From contig CAZULF010000030.1 of assembly GCA_964621215.1 (NCBI GenBank), positions 1 through 21,177 of the forward strand: DNA of 21,177 nt, read 5' to 3'. Source of the stretch: CAZULF01 sp964621215 (GTDB lineage: Bacteria; Pseudomonadota; Gammaproteobacteria; UBA1113). The notes beneath the pieces are model-generated. The model was not told the origin of the DNA. It worked only from the letters and a program-made list of their open reading frames with translations, and did no database searches. Both the position numbers and the translations under genes were made by a program. Positions 13,561 to 21,177 of the stretch are shown here, piece after piece; position 1 is the first letter of the stretch; every line of letters starts with the position of its first letter.

Positions 13561-14685
13561 ATGGCAGCAGCGCAACAGCAACAATCAGGAGGACCAGATA
13601 ATTCCTTAGCTTTTGTATGGATAATGATTGGCATTGCCTTGGCAGTGATTGTCTTGTGGTATACCAGTCATTCATTGATTGCAGCTATTCTCTTTAAAAT
13701 CCGATTAGCTGAAATTTCAGTTATCAGTTTATTTACTCATACCTTAGATGCTACCCGAACTCAAATTCTTTCTACCGCACCGCACACGGCAACCATGCAT
13801 TTCTTAGGTGAGATTAGTTCTAACGTAGGCGCAATATTAGCTTTTCCATTAGCCGTTATTTTATCTATTTGCTGTTTTCTACTTTATCGTGCCAGCGCAC
13901 AAAATCGTTATCGCAAGCTTTATAGTATGCAAAAGCTGAAGCAGCAAGAACGTAAAAACTGGCCGCAGATTACCCCTGTTGTCGATTTGAAGTTGATCGA
14001 TGTGCATGTGCATGAAGGTCCATGGGCGATGGCGATGACACCGATGCAGTTTGCTAAAAAATATAAATTGTTAGAAGAAGAGAGTGTGCCAGATCCCACG
14101 GGAATCAGTAGTCGTGAAAAAATCATTGCAAAAGTTGTACTTTCTCGAGCGACGCAAATTTTTGTTCGGCAGTTGGGACGACCTTGGCGTGGTGTAGATA
14201 AACTGCCTGTGCATGCCAAAGCGCTTTTCGCCATTTTTGCCGCAAAGACAGCCGGTGAACGCGAAGTAGCTAATCAGTTATTGCGACAAATTGCCAACTC
14301 GGCCTCCACCAGCGGCAAGCTTGATTTTTCAGGAATAGATTCAGTTCTTAAAAAATATCAAGACAATAAAATTGTTAAGAAAATTACAGCAGAACATGCC
14401 TATGAATTAACGGTAATGGCTTCTTTATTAGAAGCTGCACGTGGTGATGGCGTATTGGCCTCGGCCGAGTTTTTGTGGTTGAAGCCGGTCGATCGACCGC
14501 TTTGGTATATGTTGAGTAATGTTGGCCGCCGAGTAGCGTTTACCGAAGTTGCAGGACCCTATGCGCATTGGTTGGCAGAAAGGTTATGCGGTCGTAAATT
14601 GATTGTGCCCATGGTATCAGAAGCAACAACGGCTTTGGTCGCAGCAGTTGAGGAAGTGATCTATAACCCTGAACAGGATTTTTAA
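13561..14685 (+). CDS. dotM: Dot/Icm coupling-complex protein DotM (IcmP)
   Basis: A 374-residue inner-membrane protein, the same length as Legionella DotM/IcmP (376). It has a Gln-rich N-terminus, a transmembrane helix at about 16-35, a short periplasmic stretch, a second transmembrane helix at about 88-109, then a basic linker and a large cytosolic domain (about 130-374). That domain includes the VHEGPWAMAMTPMQFAKKYKL block and the late FTEVAGPYAHW segment. DotM pairs with DotL in the coupling complex, where its cytosolic domain binds Glu-rich effector signals. The start ATG has AGGA 8 bases ahead and lies 10 bp after the icmQ stop; dotL follows after 14 bp. Confidence 0.94.
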   Translation: MAAAQQQQSGGPDNSLAFVWIMIGIALAVIVLWYTSHSLIAAILFKIRLAEISVISLFTHTLDATRTQILSTAPHTATMHFLGEISSNVGAILAFPLAVILSICCFLLYRASAQNRYRKLYSMQKLKQQERKNWPQITPVVDLKLIDVHVHEGPWAMAMTPMQFAKKYKLLEEESVPDPTGISSREKIIAKVVLSRATQIFVRQLGRPWRGVDKLPVHAKALFAIFAAKTAGEREVANQLLRQIANSASTSGKLDFSGIDSVLKKYQDNKIVKKITAEHAYELTVMASLLEAARGDGVLASAEFLWLKPVDRPLWYMLSNVGRRVAFTEVAGPYAHWLAERLCGRKLIVPMVSEATTALVAAVEEVIYNPEQDF

Positions 14686-14699
14686 TCACAGGATGAACG

Positions 14700-17069
14700 A
14701 TGGCGAAGTATAAACAACGTGGTTTAGACACCTTACACGAACAGGATCAGTTATTATTACTGCGAGATACTCGCACGTTGGCGCAACGTTTTACAGATTT
14801 TCTTAGCAATCCATTTAATACTATGGTTGTTGTCTTCATCGTGATGGTATCCATGTTTTTCCTTCCTGCTATCGCAGATCTTTTAGCGCTTAGTGGCGTA
14901 GGTTTATTTTGGTATTCCTACACGCGCAAATTATCGTTACCTTTTCGCATGCCGCAAGTTTCTGGCATGCCTGATAATAATGATCCGGCACCAGGCTCTA
15001 ATAAACCTCGGACTGCACGTGGCATTTGTTTTTTAGGTAATGATCGTCGTACTAATGAAGAATTGTGGCTTGCTAATGATGATATGCGTACACACGTATT
15101 GATATTCGGCTCTACCGGTAGTGGTAAAACTGAAGCATTAGTTTCAATGGCCTATAATGCATTAGTGCAAGCCAGTGGTTTTATTTACATCGATGGTAAA
15201 GGTGATAACAGCTTATTTGCTAAAGTGTTTTCTATGTGTCGTAGTATGGGACGCGAAGATGACTTCCTCTTAGTGAACTTCATGACCGGTGCGCGTGACG
15301 TTATTGGCCCGCAAGAAAAACGCTTATCGAATACATTAAATCCTTTCTCCTTAGGTTCTTCCAGCATGTTAGCGCAATTAATTGTTAACCTGATGGATTC
15401 AAGCAGTCAATCACCCGATGGCGATATGTGGAAAGGTCGAGCTATCTCGTTCGTAGAAGCCTTGATGAAATTATTAGTATATATGCGTGATGCAGGATAC
15501 GTTTTGTTAGATGCTAATAGTATCCGAAATTATTTCCACTTAGATCGACTTGAATCCATAGTAATGGATAAAAAACTGCCGCGCGATAAACAAGAACCAG
15601 TGGATATTTCTAGCGTTCCAGATTTAGTATTAGAACCTATCACTAACTATGTATTAAACCTACCGGGTTATGATAAATCCAAAAAAGGTAAACAAGTGTC
15701 TCAGGTACTTGAGCAGCATGGATTTATTACCATGCAATTAGGTCGGGTATTTACCTCGCTGGCCGATACTTATGGACATATTTTACGGGTTAAACTAGCG
15801 GAAGTAGATTTACGTGACGTGGTGTTGAATCGCCGCATCATGGTGGTATTGTTACCTGCATTAGAAAAATCACCAGCGGAGTTATCTAGTTTAGGTAAAG
15901 TTATTATTTCATCGTTAAAAGCGATGATGGCAGCTGGTTTGGGTAGTGAGGTGGAGGGAACTTACGCGGAATTGATACAACGAAAACCGACTACTGCGAC
16001 TACGCCGTTCATGTGTATTATGGATGAGTATGGTTATTATGCGGTAGAAGGATTTGCGGTCGTGCCAGCGCAAGCACGTTCGTTAGGATTCTCAGCTATT
16101 TTTGCCGGACAAGATTTACCAGCCTTCCAAAAAGCCTCTAAAGAAGAAGCGGCTTCTATCGGCGCGAATACCAACATTAAAATTTGTATGAAACTAGAAG
16201 ACCCAACAGAAACGTGGGAATTTTTCTCAAAAACGGCGGGTGAGTCTTATGTTACAAAAGTGGATACGTTCCAGACTAATCCACAAAGCATCACCAATAC
16301 CTACGCCGATACGCGCAGTGCTTCAGCTGAAAAACGAGCACGTATCGATTTGCTCGATTTGAAAGAACAACGCGAAGGTGAAGCACACATTTTCTTCAAA
16401 TCTAAAATCATTCGCGCCAAAATGTTTTATGCCGATCCAAGCCCCGTTAAATTCATGCGTTTAAATCAATTCTTAAAAGTGGACTCACCATCGACCAAAA
16501 TATTAGTTGAGCTAGAAGAGCGACGACGTAAGTTAAAAGAATTATTGAAAAATCCAGCGGCATTTGTTGAAGCGACTTATTATTCAGAAGATATTGATAC
16601 GTTATTACAACGTTGGAAAGCTCAAAATAATCAACCTTCGTTTATTGAACAGGCTGCGGCAGTATTACTTTCATATCAAGAGCAAGTGGTTGCCGAGGAA
16701 CAAGCGGAAGAAATAGATGAAACGCCATTTGATGAGTTAAATATTTTTGCACCATACCGCTTATACGATCCTACTGTACCGATGATTATCGGTTCTAATT
16801 TAGAAAAATTCTCTGCACCTATCTTAAAAGTGAGTGATGTACGGCGCCGTATTGACTTAATTGAAAAACTCACCGGAAGACCTTCTCGCCATGCAGCAAT
16901 GATAGCGGAAGAATTAGTGAAAGATTTACGTATATCCACCTATTACCCCCCCGACATTGTCGACAAACCTACTGCCGGAGAGTTAGCACAATTAACCCGC
17001 ACATTAGCAGACAGTGTTGCGAATAAAGTCGCTAGCCAAAACCAAGGCGCAGGCGAGGATTTATTGTAG
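14700..17069 (+). CDS. dotL: Type IV coupling protein DotL (IcmO)
   Basis: A 789-residue VirD4/TraD-family ATPase that receives effectors and feeds them to the Dot/Icm channel. Two hydrophobic N-terminal segments (about 38-75) anchor it. Walker A GSTGSGKTE is at 137-145, the IYIDGKGDNSLF block follows, and Walker B MCIMDEYG is at 438-445 (D442, E443). The C-terminal extension (about 600-789) with an acidic stretch and the DVRRRIDLIEKLTGRPS region is the part that in Legionella binds DotN, IcmS-IcmW and LvgA. Length matches Legionella DotL (783). AGGA lies 6 bases before the ATG. The TAG stop lies within a GTAGCCTGGA sequence resembling a fragment of the palindromic element. Confidence 0.96.
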   Translation: MAKYKQRGLDTLHEQDQLLLLRDTRTLAQRFTDFLSNPFNTMVVVFIVMVSMFFLPAIADLLALSGVGLFWYSYTRKLSLPFRMPQVSGMPDNNDPAPGSNKPRTARGICFLGNDRRTNEELWLANDDMRTHVLIFGSTGSGKTEALVSMAYNALVQASGFIYIDGKGDNSLFAKVFSMCRSMGREDDFLLVNFMTGARDVIGPQEKRLSNTLNPFSLGSSSMLAQLIVNLMDSSSQSPDGDMWKGRAISFVEALMKLLVYMRDAGYVLLDANSIRNYFHLDRLESIVMDKKLPRDKQEPVDISSVPDLVLEPITNYVLNLPGYDKSKKGKQVSQVLEQHGFITMQLGRVFTSLADTYGHILRVKLAEVDLRDVVLNRRIMVVLLPALEKSPAELSSLGKVIISSLKAMMAAGLGSEVEGTYAELIQRKPTTATTPFMCIMDEYGYYAVEGFAVVPAQARSLGFSAIFAGQDLPAFQKASKEEAASIGANTNIKICMKLEDPTETWEFFSKTAGESYVTKVDTFQTNPQSITNTYADTRSASAEKRARIDLLDLKEQREGEAHIFFKSKIIRAKMFYADPSPVKFMRLNQFLKVDSPSTKILVELEERRRKLKELLKNPAAFVEATYYSEDIDTLLQRWKAQNNQPSFIEQAAAVLLSYQEQVVAEEQAEEIDETPFDELNIFAPYRLYDPTVPMIIGSNLEKFSAPILKVSDVRRRIDLIEKLTGRPSRHAAMIAEELVKDLRISTYYPPDIVDKPTAGELAQLTRTLADSVANKVASQNQGAGEDLL

Positions 17070-17075
17070 CCTGGA
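17066..17075. repeat. Degenerate half-copy of the GGCTAC palindromic element
   Basis: GTAGCCTGGA at the dotL stop codon is the exact reverse complement of TCCAGGCTAC in copy B (9113-9122). Only this 10-bp end is preserved, so chance is possible; position at the edge of an operon fits the other copies. Confidence 0.3.
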
Positions 17076-17113
17076 CTATTGACATCTCAGCGAAGGATTA
17101 AGAAATGTAGGGG

Positions 17114-19492
17114 TTATAACTTTCCCGCATTCTTCAACTTCGCATATTCCGTTTCAAAATGCTCAATTTCTTGAAAAAAATTATCATATAATGATTTTAT
17201 TGCAGTTAGCTTTTGTGTGTGTTGCACGGCGATGTCCAATTGGTCTCGGGCTTTTTGTAGTTTAGGAACGACACAATAACTAAAAGATCCATTAAGCCGA
17301 GAAAGAATATGACGGGTTTCTGCTATGTTGTTTTCTTCATAAATTCTTTGTAATTTTTCTTTGTCTTTTAAAATGGACTGGCTTAACATTTCGAAAACCT
17401 CTTTAACAAGCTCTTTGTCATTATCAGCAATGGCTAATGAAGCATCTACATTAATAATTTGCGTTGATGGTTTTGATGCGGTTTTGATATGAATATAAGT
17501 ATCAATAATTTTTTGAGCTTCTACCGGGTCAAGTGGTTTTTGGAATACATCTAAAAAACCACTTTTTAAAGCTTTTTGTTTTACTTCATTATCATTATTA
17601 GCAGTTAACACCACAAAAGGTGTTGCTTGATTTGGATGGGTTTTATCGCTTTTAACCCAATTCATTACATCAATACCTGTACCTTCATGAATACCAAGAT
17701 CGCACACAACTAAATCATAACGACGTGCTTTAATTGCCTCTCGAGCGGTTGAAACACTATCTGCTTTTGCCACAATGTCGCAACCTTTATCGATAAAAGT
17801 TTTACCGATAGTTCTCTGCAGAATAATATCGTCTTCGATGAGTAATAATTGTGGTTTTCCTTCAGTACTCATCTTAAGATTATCGTTTTGGGCTAGAGAT
17901 AATTCAATAGGTTTTTTTTGTTTTTTAAAGCGATCATCAGGGAACTTATCTATTTCCTGCAATATTGTCTCTTCATCAAACGTATCAATTTCATGAGGGA
18001 CCATTTCTTCTTTTTCGTGCTCATTAGGCAGCGGCAATGTGAGTATGACTCTAAATGTTGAACCTTTATTCTCAACACTCTCAACTTCTAGCGTGCCACC
18101 CATGTCATCAACAAATTTTTTGACATAATACAAACCTAAACCACTACCTTTATATTTAGCTTGATTAGAAGGATTTAAACGTACAAATTTATCAAAAATA
18201 TGTTTGATCTTATCGGCGGGAATACCCATGCCAGTATCCAGTATTTCAAATGCAACCGTTGCCATTTCACGCGTAGAAGAAATTAATTTTGCATGTAAAG
18301 AAACAGAACCTTCATCGGTAAATTTAAGCGAATTACCGATTAAATTGACAAGTACGCGGAATAATTTTTTCTTATCTAATTTCAAACGTGCAGGCACAGC
18401 CGGATCGATGGACAAGTTAAGCTGCAAACCACGGTGATGCGCAGCAACTCTATTTAAATCTATTACTTTGGACAAGAAACGAAGAATATCAACCGACTCT
18501 AGTTTGGTGGTATCGCCCAAATAATCGATATTCTCAAAATCCACCAACTCATTACACATATTCAACAACTGACCTGCCGCCGCCGCCATATATTTAGCAA
18601 ATTGCTTCTTCTCCGGATCGGTCTCTTCCTCAGCCAAATCTTTCATGTAACCATACAAACCCGATAACGGCGTCCGAATATCATGCTGCATATTTTGAAT
18701 GAATTTCGATTTAAGTTCGTTAGCTTCTTCAGCTTTTTGTTTGGCTTGAATTAGTTCTTGTTGTGTTTTCTTTAATTCAGTAATATCTAAAGATATACCA
18801 GCAATACCCGTAACTTTTCCACTTCTATCGTGTAGAGGAACCTTCTTTGATAACCAATTTATGACAGAGCCATCGCGTCCGATGGTAAATTCCTCTACTG
18901 TTTGTGGAGTATCCTCTTTCATAATTTCTTTATCAATATTATCAGTAATTAATGCTTGTTTTTTTCGTTCCTCCTCCGGTTGATTTGGCATCAGTAAATC
19001 AAACACAGTCTTTCCCTTTATATTTTTATACGAGTTTAGACCGACATCATAAGCTTGTTCGTTATTGCAGCCTTGCAGGATACAATTAATATCTTTCCAG
19101 TAGACATGACCAGGCAGAAGAGAAATGATTTCCTCTAAGGTAAAGAGTTGGTTTTCAATTTCATGTAAGTATTTTTGATTGTCTATGTAAAGACCAAGCA
19201 CAGAGGTTATTACACCATTATCCGTTGTTTCTAAAGGTAAGAGATGTAACCAAAAAAGCTCTTTGTTAACTGTAATTGCTTGTTTTTGTTCTGATACAAT
19301 TCGCTCACAAGAGTCAGTGCGTAAGCTTTTTTGTTTCCACAGCAATTGAGCATCAGTTCTACCTTGGATATCTTTTTTTGAATGATGTTCAGTTAATTTA
19401 ACAAAAGCTGTATTACAATCTACATATTGACCGTTCAATTCTTTTATAAAAGCGGGGATAGATAAATAGCGAATGAACAAGTTTGTGTCCAT
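17114..19492 (-). CDS. Hybrid sensor histidine kinase (PAS-PAS-HisKA-HATPase-REC-Hpt)
   Basis: A 792-residue cytosolic hybrid kinase with no clear transmembrane segment. Two PAS-like sensor domains lie at about 5-105 and 115-245, the second ending in GIAGISLDITELKKTQ. The HisKA H-box is FIQNMQHDIRTPLSG with H270. The HATPase domain shows N-box N387, DTGMGIP at 419-425 and GSGLGL at 449-454. A receiver domain follows (acidic D554/D555, phospho-acceptor D598, T630, K652). A C-terminal Hpt domain has H728 in TRHILSRLNGSF. All parts of a His-Asp-His relay are thus in one protein, as in ArcB and BarA types; the final response regulator is not in this window. The stimulus is unknown. It converges on dotL. 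Confidence 0.9.
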   Translation of the reverse strand: MDTNLFIRYLSIPAFIKELNGQYVDCNTAFVKLTEHHSKKDIQGRTDAQLLWKQKSLRTDSCERIVSEQKQAITVNKELFWLHLLPLETTDNGVITSVLGLYIDNQKYLHEIENQLFTLEEIISLLPGHVYWKDINCILQGCNNEQAYDVGLNSYKNIKGKTVFDLLMPNQPEEERKKQALITDNIDKEIMKEDTPQTVEEFTIGRDGSVINWLSKKVPLHDRSGKVTGIAGISLDITELKKTQQELIQAKQKAEEANELKSKFIQNMQHDIRTPLSGLYGYMKDLAEEETDPEKKQFAKYMAAAAGQLLNMCNELVDFENIDYLGDTTKLESVDILRFLSKVIDLNRVAAHHRGLQLNLSIDPAVPARLKLDKKKLFRVLVNLIGNSLKFTDEGSVSLHAKLISSTREMATVAFEILDTGMGIPADKIKHIFDKFVRLNPSNQAKYKGSGLGLYYVKKFVDDMGGTLEVESVENKGSTFRVILTLPLPNEHEKEEMVPHEIDTFDEETILQEIDKFPDDRFKKQKKPIELSLAQNDNLKMSTEGKPQLLLIEDDIILQRTIGKTFIDKGCDIVAKADSVSTAREAIKARRYDLVVCDLGIHEGTGIDVMNWVKSDKTHPNQATPFVVLTANNDNEVKQKALKSGFLDVFQKPLDPVEAQKIIDTYIHIKTASKPSTQIINVDASLAIADNDKELVKEVFEMLSQSILKDKEKLQRIYEENNIAETRHILSRLNGSFSYCVVPKLQKARDQLDIAVQHTQKLTAIKSLYDNFFQEIEHFETEYAKLKNAGKL

Positions 19493-19536
19493 TTACTCTA
19501 GCCTTTTGTAGGTTAATATCTATAAGGATAGCACAA

Positions 19537-20739
19537 CTATGCAACGGCCTCCAGTATAATAAGTTCATGAATTTTATTTGGTATAGTTATACTATTTCCA
19601 GCTAGATAAACATGTGTAGCTACAAATAAGTAAGGGTTATCTTGAGTACACCCCTCACGCTTTGCAACTTCCTGAGTAAAAAGTAGTTCTTTTTCTAACA
19701 TTTGTATAGTTATATTTTTGTTTTTTGTTTGTGCAAATGGATTCGTGGCATGAGTCTCTAGTGTTTTTCCTGTGTATTGAGGGTGTGCAGCCATGTTTAG
19801 TAAAAATAATTCTAAAATATATTTATGAGGATATTCAGGCCAGCCATCATCAGATAAATGATTTTTTACATGGTAATACCCCTCAATAACAATATATGTA
19901 ATATCATGATTTGGCTGATTAAATGAAAATAATTTTTTCCCCGTAGATTCATTGGGGGAGTAAAAATAAATTTTTTCATCAATCACAATATCAGCATATA
20001 TTTTTTTTAGTATTAATTTTATGGCTATCTTTTTCTTTACAATTAAACTAAACACAATTTTGCTAGAAAAATAACAGGGCAGAATGCTTCTGCCAATGTG
20101 ATCATTTTTTTGCAGTGATTTTAATACCTCTATTTCAGCAATATTCCATCCCGCATCTTGCGCCCAATTAATTACATCACTGCAGTTTATTTTGGATAAA
20201 ACAAATTGATAATATTTGGCTAAATCTATTGAGAAACTCTTCGATACCGACCATTCTGATACAATAAGATCATACTGAATACGAAAATTGTTATTTTGAT
20301 CGGGAGATTTATATTTACACAAGAAAAAAGCTTGAAATAAAAAATACTCTTTTTCAGTAATAGTGAAAAAAAGGTTAGTCTTTTTAATATAAGACTCAAT
20401 CGTTTCACGATTATTTTGATGGCGAGAATGAGCTAAATTATCATATAGTTGGCAAGCGACTGCGAGTGTTTTTTTGAAAAATTGCAATCTATGCTGTATT
20501 TCTGATATGCTTTTCTCTTCCAGTGCCAGAAGAATTATTTTGTACATCCTAATATGGCAAGCGGTATCACCTACATGCGCATCAAAATCCTGATATTTTT
20601 TTTGTATATAAAAAGTATCAATGGTAGCAATTAACATTTTGAGTATGTTAATTATCATTTTTGTAACTTGACACCGAATTTTCGAGTCTTGAATTAGCGT
20701 ATCATTTGATTGCGGCAATAAATCTAAGCAATTATACAT
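19537..20739 (-). CDS. Orphan 400-residue protein, AT-rich gene
   Basis: I do not recognise a family. The 400-residue product lacks a signal peptide and transmembrane helices. The N-terminal 150 residues look all-helical (many Leu, Ile, Lys and Gln, with segments such as EIQHRLQFFKKTLAVA). The middle (about 215-300) alternates short strands with Lys-rich hydrophobic stretches such as VKKKIAIKLILKKIYADI. The C-terminal part mixes helix and strand and ends in IHELIILEAVA. Codon use is visibly more AT-rich than in the dot/icm genes, suggesting later acquisition. It overlaps the upstream membrane-protein gene by 8 bases, so the two are coupled. An effector role is possible near a Dot/Icm locus, but the C-terminus gives no strong signal. 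Confidence 0.7.
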   Translation of the reverse strand: MYNCLDLLPQSNDTLIQDSKIRCQVTKMIINILKMLIATIDTFYIQKKYQDFDAHVGDTACHIRMYKIILLALEEKSISEIQHRLQFFKKTLAVACQLYDNLAHSRHQNNRETIESYIKKTNLFFTITEKEYFLFQAFFLCKYKSPDQNNNFRIQYDLIVSEWSVSKSFSIDLAKYYQFVLSKINCSDVINWAQDAGWNIAEIEVLKSLQKNDHIGRSILPCYFSSKIVFSLIVKKKIAIKLILKKIYADIVIDEKIYFYSPNESTGKKLFSFNQPNHDITYIVIEGYYHVKNHLSDDGWPEYPHKYILELFLLNMAAHPQYTGKTLETHATNPFAQTKNKNITIQMLEKELLFTQEVAKREGCTQDNPYLFVATHVYLAGNSITIPNKIHELIILEAVA

Positions 20740-21172
20740 TTTGAATCCTAACTATATTTTCCTCGAGTATGGAGCTAATACTTTGTGGATCACTGGCTAC
20801 ATCAGCAAGACTCCATGAGGAAGAGGTATTGGTGTTGTCCCGGGGCAAGAAACGAAAACGACTATTTTTACTTAATGACGGTGCATTTAAAATGGCTTCA
20901 TTCATTTGTTGCAGTTTCTGGGGTTGAATTTGCTTTATCCACATTATAAACAAACCGGTAGTTGCGAAAAGAAATCCAGATAATAAGCCAAGGCCGACGG
21001 CATTAATTCCCATATCTGTATACAAACTAAAGAAAGCTGCAACTAACATTCCGAATAGCAGCCCAATTGAAGAAACAAAAGCTGAACTATATCCAATCCC
21101 TAAAGGTCTTGATTGGCATATAAGGTTCGATTCAATTATTTGTAAGCAAACAGCTGGCGTGACGAACAACAT
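20732..21172 (-). CDS. Small two-helix membrane protein, start possibly outside window
   Basis: No family recognised. From ATG 21172 the product has 146 residues: a 27-residue N-terminal part, two adjacent hydrophobic helices at about 28-50 and 54-78 forming a hairpin, and a soluble tail rich in Asn, Ser and Gln (about 80-146). The frame remains open to the window edge upstream of this ATG, and no ribosome binding site can be judged, so the protein may be longer. It is translationally coupled to the following 400-residue gene (8-base overlap) and shares its AT-rich composition. The pair may form an acquired two-gene unit with a membrane and a cytosolic partner. Confidence 0.55.
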   Translation of the reverse strand: MLFVTPAVCLQIIESNLICQSRPLGIGYSSAFVSSIGLLFGMLVAAFFSLYTDMGINAVGLGLLSGFLFATTGLFIMWIKQIQPQKLQQMNEAILNAPSLSKNSRFRFLPRDNTNTSSSWSLADVASDPQSISSILEENIVRIQNV

Positions 21173-21177
21173 TAAAC

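Overview
This window comes from a gammaproteobacterium of the order Legionellales, and gene order points to a Coxiella-like lineage. It carries a large block of the Dot/Icm type IVB secretion system, the apparatus that Legionella and Coxiella use to inject effectors into eukaryotic host cells. It is placed directly after the last genes of the respiratory complex I (nuo) operon. The DNA looks moderately AT-rich by eye. The species cannot be named from sequence reading alone.

Layout. Positions 1-3203 (+) hold the end of nuoL, then complete nuoM and nuoN. Positions 3262-5957 (-) hold a four-gene unit read as icmW, a small secreted Pro/Gln/Thr-rich protein, icmX and gloB (glyoxalase II). A divergent promoter region (5958-6135) separates this from icmV-dotA (+, 6136-8900). 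A repeat-filled gap (8901-9168) lies between the converging dotA and dotB. The dotD-dotC-dotB operon (-, 9169-11717) follows. A second divergent region (11718-12005), containing palindromes and a 26-bp triple tandem repeat, separates dotD from icmT-icmS-icmQ-dotM(icmP)-dotL(icmO) (+, 12006-17069). From 17114 to the end, all on the minus strand, lie a hybrid sensor histidine kinase with its own receiver and phosphotransfer domains and a two-gene AT-rich unit of unknown function, made of a small membrane protein followed by a 400-residue orphan.

How the genes work together. DotC and DotD are the lipoproteins of the outer-membrane core. DotA, IcmV and IcmX belong to the DotA/IcmX branch at the inner membrane and periplasm. 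DotB is the cytosolic hexameric ATPase. DotL and DotM are the coupling-protein complex that receives substrates, with IcmS and IcmW as its adaptor chaperones. IcmQ is a cytosolic accessory protein that, in Legionella, is held by IcmR. The rest of the apparatus (dotF/G/H/I, dotO, dotU/icmF and others) is not in the window.

Most notable observation: no separate icmR-type (FIR) gene lies between icmS and icmQ. Instead IcmQ has an extra N-terminal ~95 residues containing two heptad-patterned helices. This suggests that the chaperone and its client are fused into one polypeptide. Other points of interest are the undescribed secreted protein between IcmW and IcmX, a 10-bp-phased direct repeat in the icmW/icmV control region, and several families of intergenic palindromic repeats, one of which supplies the ribosome binding site of nuoM.
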